A stretch of 64,000 nucleotides of DNA from a bacterium (GTDB lineage: Bacteria; UBP6; UBA1177), in assembly GCA_017538365.1 (NCBI GenBank), contig JAFYIZ010000047.1, forward strand, positions 62,001 to 126,000, written 5' to 3'. Within the stretch, counting starts at the first letter, position 1; each line of letters opens with the position of its first letter. The notes beneath the pieces were generated by a model. It saw nothing but the letters and a program-made list of their open reading frames with translations. It did not search any database and was not told the origin of the DNA. Positions 60,861 through 64,000 of this stretch are shown here, piece after piece. Position numbers and translations under genes: made by a program.

Positions 60861-61529
60861 TCACCCGAAGTAGGGGGTTCTCCTCGCCAGAGTGAGCCCG
60901 TTCACGCTCGCGGCGTCGTTTTTCTTCAAAAGTTTAGCTATTTCTTCTATCGTTGAAGCGGTCGTACAGACATCATCCACAATCAGAAATTTTTCTCCTT
61001 TAACACTTCGAGTTAGGGCAAAGGCATCTTTCAGGTTTTTCGTTCTCTCTTCGTAGTCAAGCCCTGCCTGATGCGCGGTTTTTCTCACTTTTTTCAATAA
61101 CTTGGGGTCAAAATTCAGACCGTGTCTTCGAGCGAGCCTGTCTGCAAAAATCTCCGCCTGATTGAAAGTGCGTATGAATTTATCCCAGAATCTCATCGGC
61201 GGAAAGATGACGGTTCTTCCTTCGACAAGTTCAACCGGCGCGTTTTCGGCAAGGTAGCGCCCTAAAATCTCGGCAATGCTTTTCACTTTTCCGTATTTCA
61301 TTTCGGAAATGAGTTTGGAAATGCTTCCGCTGTAGATGAAAAGCGAAAAGATCCTGTCAAAATGGAGCTTTTTCCCTTTGCACGAAAAGCACACTGGCTC
61401 ATTCGGAGTCAGCGTGAAATTCCCGCATTTCGGGCATCTTCTTTCGCAGGAAAGTGCAAATTTTGCACATTCCTTGCATAAAAAATTCTGATTTTCAGCT
61501 AAGCTGCCGCAGATAAGACAGGAGTTCAT
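60861..61529 (-). CDS. comF: ComF-family phosphoribosyltransferase-like protein
   Basis: 222 residues. N-terminal zinc fingers ('CLICGSL', 'CKECAKFALSCERRCPKCG', 'CFSCKG'), then a PRT fold with 'EKFLIVDDVCTTASTIEE' (PRPP loop). 'HRIFSLFIYSGSISKLISEMKY'-type region and 'RTFNQAEIFADRLA' (usually R.fNQ) match ComF. In competent bacteria it helps DNA uptake. ATG 61529 is placed at the zinc-finger start; the longer frame upstream lacks support. It diverges from the glycosyltransferase gene. Confidence 0.85.
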   Translation of the reverse strand: MNSCLICGSLAENQNFLCKECAKFALSCERRCPKCGNFTLTPNEPVCFSCKGKKLHFDRIFSLFIYSGSISKLISEMKYGKVKSIAEILGRYLAENAPVELVEGRTVIFPPMRFWDKFIRTFNQAEIFADRLARRHGLNFDPKLLKKVRKTAHQAGLDYEERTKNLKDAFALTRSVKGEKFLIVDDVCTTASTIEEIAKLLKKNDAASVNGLTLARRTPYFG

Positions 61530-61608
61530 GAAAATGTTTTTACTAAAAATTAACAAAATGACGGTAAAAATATATTTTTTATTTGAAAATTTGCAAGCTC
61601 GTATTTTT

Positions 61609-61636
61609 TTGACTTGCATATCAAGCACTTTATAAT
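61609..61636 (+). promoter_or_regulatory. Promoter of the GT39-like gene
   Basis: TTGACT (61609-61614), 16 nt spacer, perfect TATAAT (61631-61636), 31 nt before the start codon. Confidence 0.7.
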
Positions 61637-61667
61637 TTGCGGCTTTGTTGTTTTTAAGGAGTTTTTT

Positions 61668-63896
61668 ATGGATAAAAAAGATGGATTTCATGCGGTGATT
61701 TTGAATCATCCGCGCATTTTTCTGGCTGTGCTTTCTGCACTTTTCTTTCTGCCGCTTCTCGGTAGTTATCCGGTTTTAGGTCAGTGGGAGCCTCATTACG
61801 GCAGAGTCGCGATGGAGATGATGGCAAACGGTTCGTGGGACTGGTTCCTTGATCCGATCTATCTTGGAAAGCACAATTTCTGGTCAAAACCGATTTTCTG
61901 CTTCTGGATGGTTTTTCCATTCATGAAGATTTTCGGTCCGACCGAGCTTGCTCTCAGGCTGCCTTTTGCGATAAACGGCATATTTTTTATTCTTCTTATC
62001 CATTTTATCGCTGAAAAGATTCTCAAAGATCCGCTGAAAGCGCTTATAGCCGCATTTGTCGCGATTTTCACTCCTTACACCTACATGATTTCAAGACAAT
62101 TCATGTGGGATATAACTTTTGTCACATTTTTGACTGGTTCAATCGGTTTTCTCTACATCGGGCAGCGCGACAAAGACAAAAAACTGATCCGTCTCTCGTA
62201 TCTTTTCATGGGTCTCGGAATGCTCACCAAAGGGCTTCTTGCAATATGTTTCCCGATTGCGGCGATGCTTCTCTGGATGATTGCAACTCTTGATTATTCC
62301 AAAGGATTCAAGGCTGTTGCAAAAGACGCTTTTGATTTTGTGATGTCGCTCAGGCCTTTTGAAGGACTTGCAATTTTCCTTATAGTTTCTCTTCCGTGGT
62401 ATCTCTACATGGGTGTAAAGCACGGATCGCCTTTCTATAAAGAATTTTTCATGGAGCACCATTTCGGTCGCCTTGAAGGAACGATAGACAAGCCCGACGG
62501 CCCCTTTGAATTTTATATCTGGCAGCTTTCTTTGGGCGCGTTCCCGTGGGTTGCTTTCTTAATTCCTGCGCTTTTTTCAGCGGCAGGAAAAGTCAGGAAA
62601 AACAAAGACCTGGCTTTTGTAGTCCTTACGTTTTTCTTCCTTTTTCTTTTCTTCACCCTTGCTGCGACAAAGTTTCCGCACTACGTTTTTCCGGTCGTTC
62701 CCTTCATGGTGATGATCCTTGCTGAAGGTTTTGTCGATCTTTTGAGAAGCGAAAAACTTTCAAAAGTCTATACCGTTATCGGCGTCGTTTCGGCGCTTTT
62801 CCTAATTCTGATAGGGAAGGACATCGGAACAGGTTTCAACTATGCCGACATGATTTATCTCATCACGACTCACCACGTCCAGACTTGGTTCGGTCGCGTT
62901 TTCGACCCTGTTCCAATGCTTACTGTTTTTGTTCCGCTGATGGCGTTTTTCATCATTCTGCCGATAGTAAAACCCGATAAAAAGATTCTTTTCACTGTTT
63001 CTGCAGCCGCTTTTTCGCTTGTCGCCGTTGTCTGGTCGGGATATATAAATTTTGTATGGGTGCCCAATATGCTTGAAGTTTTTACTCCTAAGCACCTTGT
63101 CGAAAAATACTTTGAAATGAAGAAGCCGGGAGACAAAATGGTCGATTTCCACAATTGGAAAAACCGCTCGATGTATTTTTATCTCGGTCTTGACGAACAG
63201 CTTTTACGTTACACTAAAGTTGAACAAATTCAGCAACTTATTGAGAAAAATCCGAATAATACGGTTTTCATAACCACGAAAAAGGACAAAGTTTCGGAAC
63301 TTCGCGCCGCACTTCTCGACAAGCCCGGAATCCCGATAACGAAAGTCGCCGACGATGCAGTCGATACCTACATGGAAATCGAAATGTTCACTGCTTCGAT
63401 GCAGGATAAAAACGCCGACCTCACCGACAAGTGGAAGAAAAATCTCCTCGAAGAGTCGCAGATTCCGTCGAATATTAAAAAAATAAACGGAACTTTGGGC
63501 GGTAAAACCATCGAAATAATCGGTTACGACATCAACAAACAGCGTTTCGATCCGGGAGAAGAGATAGAACTCACGCTTTATTACAGAGTTTTGAAAGAGA
63601 TGGATAAAAACTGGAAAGTTTTCTTCCACTTCGATGTTTACAGCGGGGCGCTTCCGCATTCGTTCAAACTTGACGACTATCCGCAGCAGGGTTATCTGCC
63701 GACTACGAAATGGACTCCGGGAATGATTCTCAAAGACACTTTCAAAGTGAATGTGCCTAAAGCGCATCCGGGCGGCGGAGTCAAGATATATACCGGATTT
63801 TACGAAGAAAATACGCGGATGGAAGTTGATAAGGAATCTTTCAACGACGGTCAGAAACGCTTTATTTTGGGAACTTTCAACGTAAATATAAAGTAA
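61668..63896 (+). CDS. GT39/ArnT-like polyprenyl-phosphate-sugar transferase
   Basis: 742 residues. Ten or more transmembrane helices in the first ~490 residues, then a ~250-residue periplasmic beta domain ('FDPGEEIELTLYYRVLK', 'YTGFYEENTRMEV'). The first loop 'GQWEPHYGRVAMEMMANGSWDWF' matches the DExxYA region of GT39/GT83 enzymes, with the first acid replaced by Trp (WE for DE). 'KHNFWSKPIFCFWMV' and 'MLTKGLLAICFPI' are typical later motifs. It would move a sugar from undecaprenyl phosphate to lipid A, protein or glycan; acceptor unknown. Stop overlaps the next start (TAATG). Confidence 0.82.
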   Translation: MDKKDGFHAVILNHPRIFLAVLSALFFLPLLGSYPVLGQWEPHYGRVAMEMMANGSWDWFLDPIYLGKHNFWSKPIFCFWMVFPFMKIFGPTELALRLPFAINGIFFILLIHFIAEKILKDPLKALIAAFVAIFTPYTYMISRQFMWDITFVTFLTGSIGFLYIGQRDKDKKLIRLSYLFMGLGMLTKGLLAICFPIAAMLLWMIATLDYSKGFKAVAKDAFDFVMSLRPFEGLAIFLIVSLPWYLYMGVKHGSPFYKEFFMEHHFGRLEGTIDKPDGPFEFYIWQLSLGAFPWVAFLIPALFSAAGKVRKNKDLAFVVLTFFFLFLFFTLAATKFPHYVFPVVPFMVMILAEGFVDLLRSEKLSKVYTVIGVVSALFLILIGKDIGTGFNYADMIYLITTHHVQTWFGRVFDPVPMLTVFVPLMAFFIILPIVKPDKKILFTVSAAAFSLVAVVWSGYINFVWVPNMLEVFTPKHLVEKYFEMKKPGDKMVDFHNWKNRSMYFYLGLDEQLLRYTKVEQIQQLIEKNPNNTVFITTKKDKVSELRAALLDKPGIPITKVADDAVDTYMEIEMFTASMQDKNADLTDKWKKNLLEESQIPSNIKKINGTLGGKTIEIIGYDINKQRFDPGEEIELTLYYRVLKEMDKNWKVFFHFDVYSGALPHSFKLDDYPQQGYLPTTKWTPGMILKDTFKVNVPKAHPGGGVKIYTGFYEENTRMEVDKESFNDGQKRFILGTFNVNIK

Positions 63897-64000
63897 TGGA
63901 AGAGAAAAAGAGCAACAAAATTTTTCACATTATCATTTTTGCGCTGGTTATAGCCGTCCTTCTGTTCAATGTTTTTTCATATTTCGGCGCGTCGATATTC
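63896..64000 (+). CDS. N-terminus of a membrane protein (truncated by window end)
   Basis: First 35 residues of a gene coupled to the glycosyltransferase (TAATG). 'MEEKKSNKIFHIIIFALVIA' then hydrophobic 'VLLFNVFSYFG' gives a short charged start and one transmembrane helix. Too little is visible to name it; co-expression suggests an envelope-glycan role. Confidence 0.6.
   Translation, partial: MEEKKSNKIFHIIIFALVIAVLLFNVFSYFGASIF

Overview
The window looks like a chromosomal segment of an uncultured Gram-negative bacterium from the Myxococcota/deltaproteobacterial side of the tree, with modest GC. This assignment is an inference from gene content. Supporting signs are a TIGR02266-type PilZ protein, an AgmX/PglI C-terminal domain, MopE-like Cys-rich modules with 'DDDCNG' signatures, choice-of-anchor-L and IgGFc-binding surface proteins, a Tgl/PilF-like TPR lipoprotein, and many lipoproteins with long Asp/Ser-rich linkers. 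There is no CRISPR array, rRNA, phage or transposase; one tRNA is present.

Layout. 1-5 kb: the end of a spermidine-synthase-like membrane protein, a convergent serine-carboxypeptidase lipoprotein, and htpG. 5-8.2 kb: two toxin-antitoxin pairs (the second coupled to an HD hydrolase) around a DUF1566/AgmX lipoprotein. 8.3-16.3 kb: a type II secretion operon (gspG,H,I,J,K,L,M,N plus a lipoprotein) behind a textbook sigma-54 promoter. 16.3-22 kb (minus): a five-gene overlapping operon of membrane-fusion protein, TolC-like protein, VTC polyphosphate-polymerase domain, DUF4956 and a polytopic protein. 22-27 kb (minus): gingipain-like lipoprotein, a fused CFVATA-box/beta-barrel protein, and asd. 27-30.5 kb (plus): B12-binding mutase subunit, hpf, tRNA-Arg(CCG), bax-like, folC, thioredoxin-like. 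30.5-36.5 kb (minus): porin-like protein with 14-residue repeats, Tgl-like lipoprotein, OB-fold-like protein, nadE, GspE-N-like protein, LPP20-like lipoprotein. 36.5-42.3 kb (minus): khpA, an ApbE-like degenerate protein, rarA, leuC-like, aspartate aminotransferase. 42.3-47.9 kb (minus): three large secreted lipoproteins. 48-64 kb: fcl, yitT, patatin, lon, a DUF1566 lipoprotein bracketed by inverted repeats, a seven-gene operon (panD, PilZ, membrane protein, CDF transporter, hslV, hslU, TSCPD), a Cys-rich secreted protein, comF, a GT39-like glycosyltransferase and the start of one more gene.

Most notable: (1) the MFP-TolC-VTC-DUF4956-membrane protein operon, which reads like an uncharacterised trans-envelope machine with a polyphosphate polymerase and no ABC transporter; (2) the sigma-54 promoter with upstream dyads in front of the pseudopilin operon; (3) small dispersed repeats, two of them translated in frame (in the pre-GspI leader and in the MFP linker) and one pair, with compensatory stem changes, bracketing a lipoprotein gene; (4) an aminotransferase with foreign codon use. 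The type II secretion genes, pilotin-like TPR protein and many lipoproteins fit an organism that exports proteases and surface proteins heavily.
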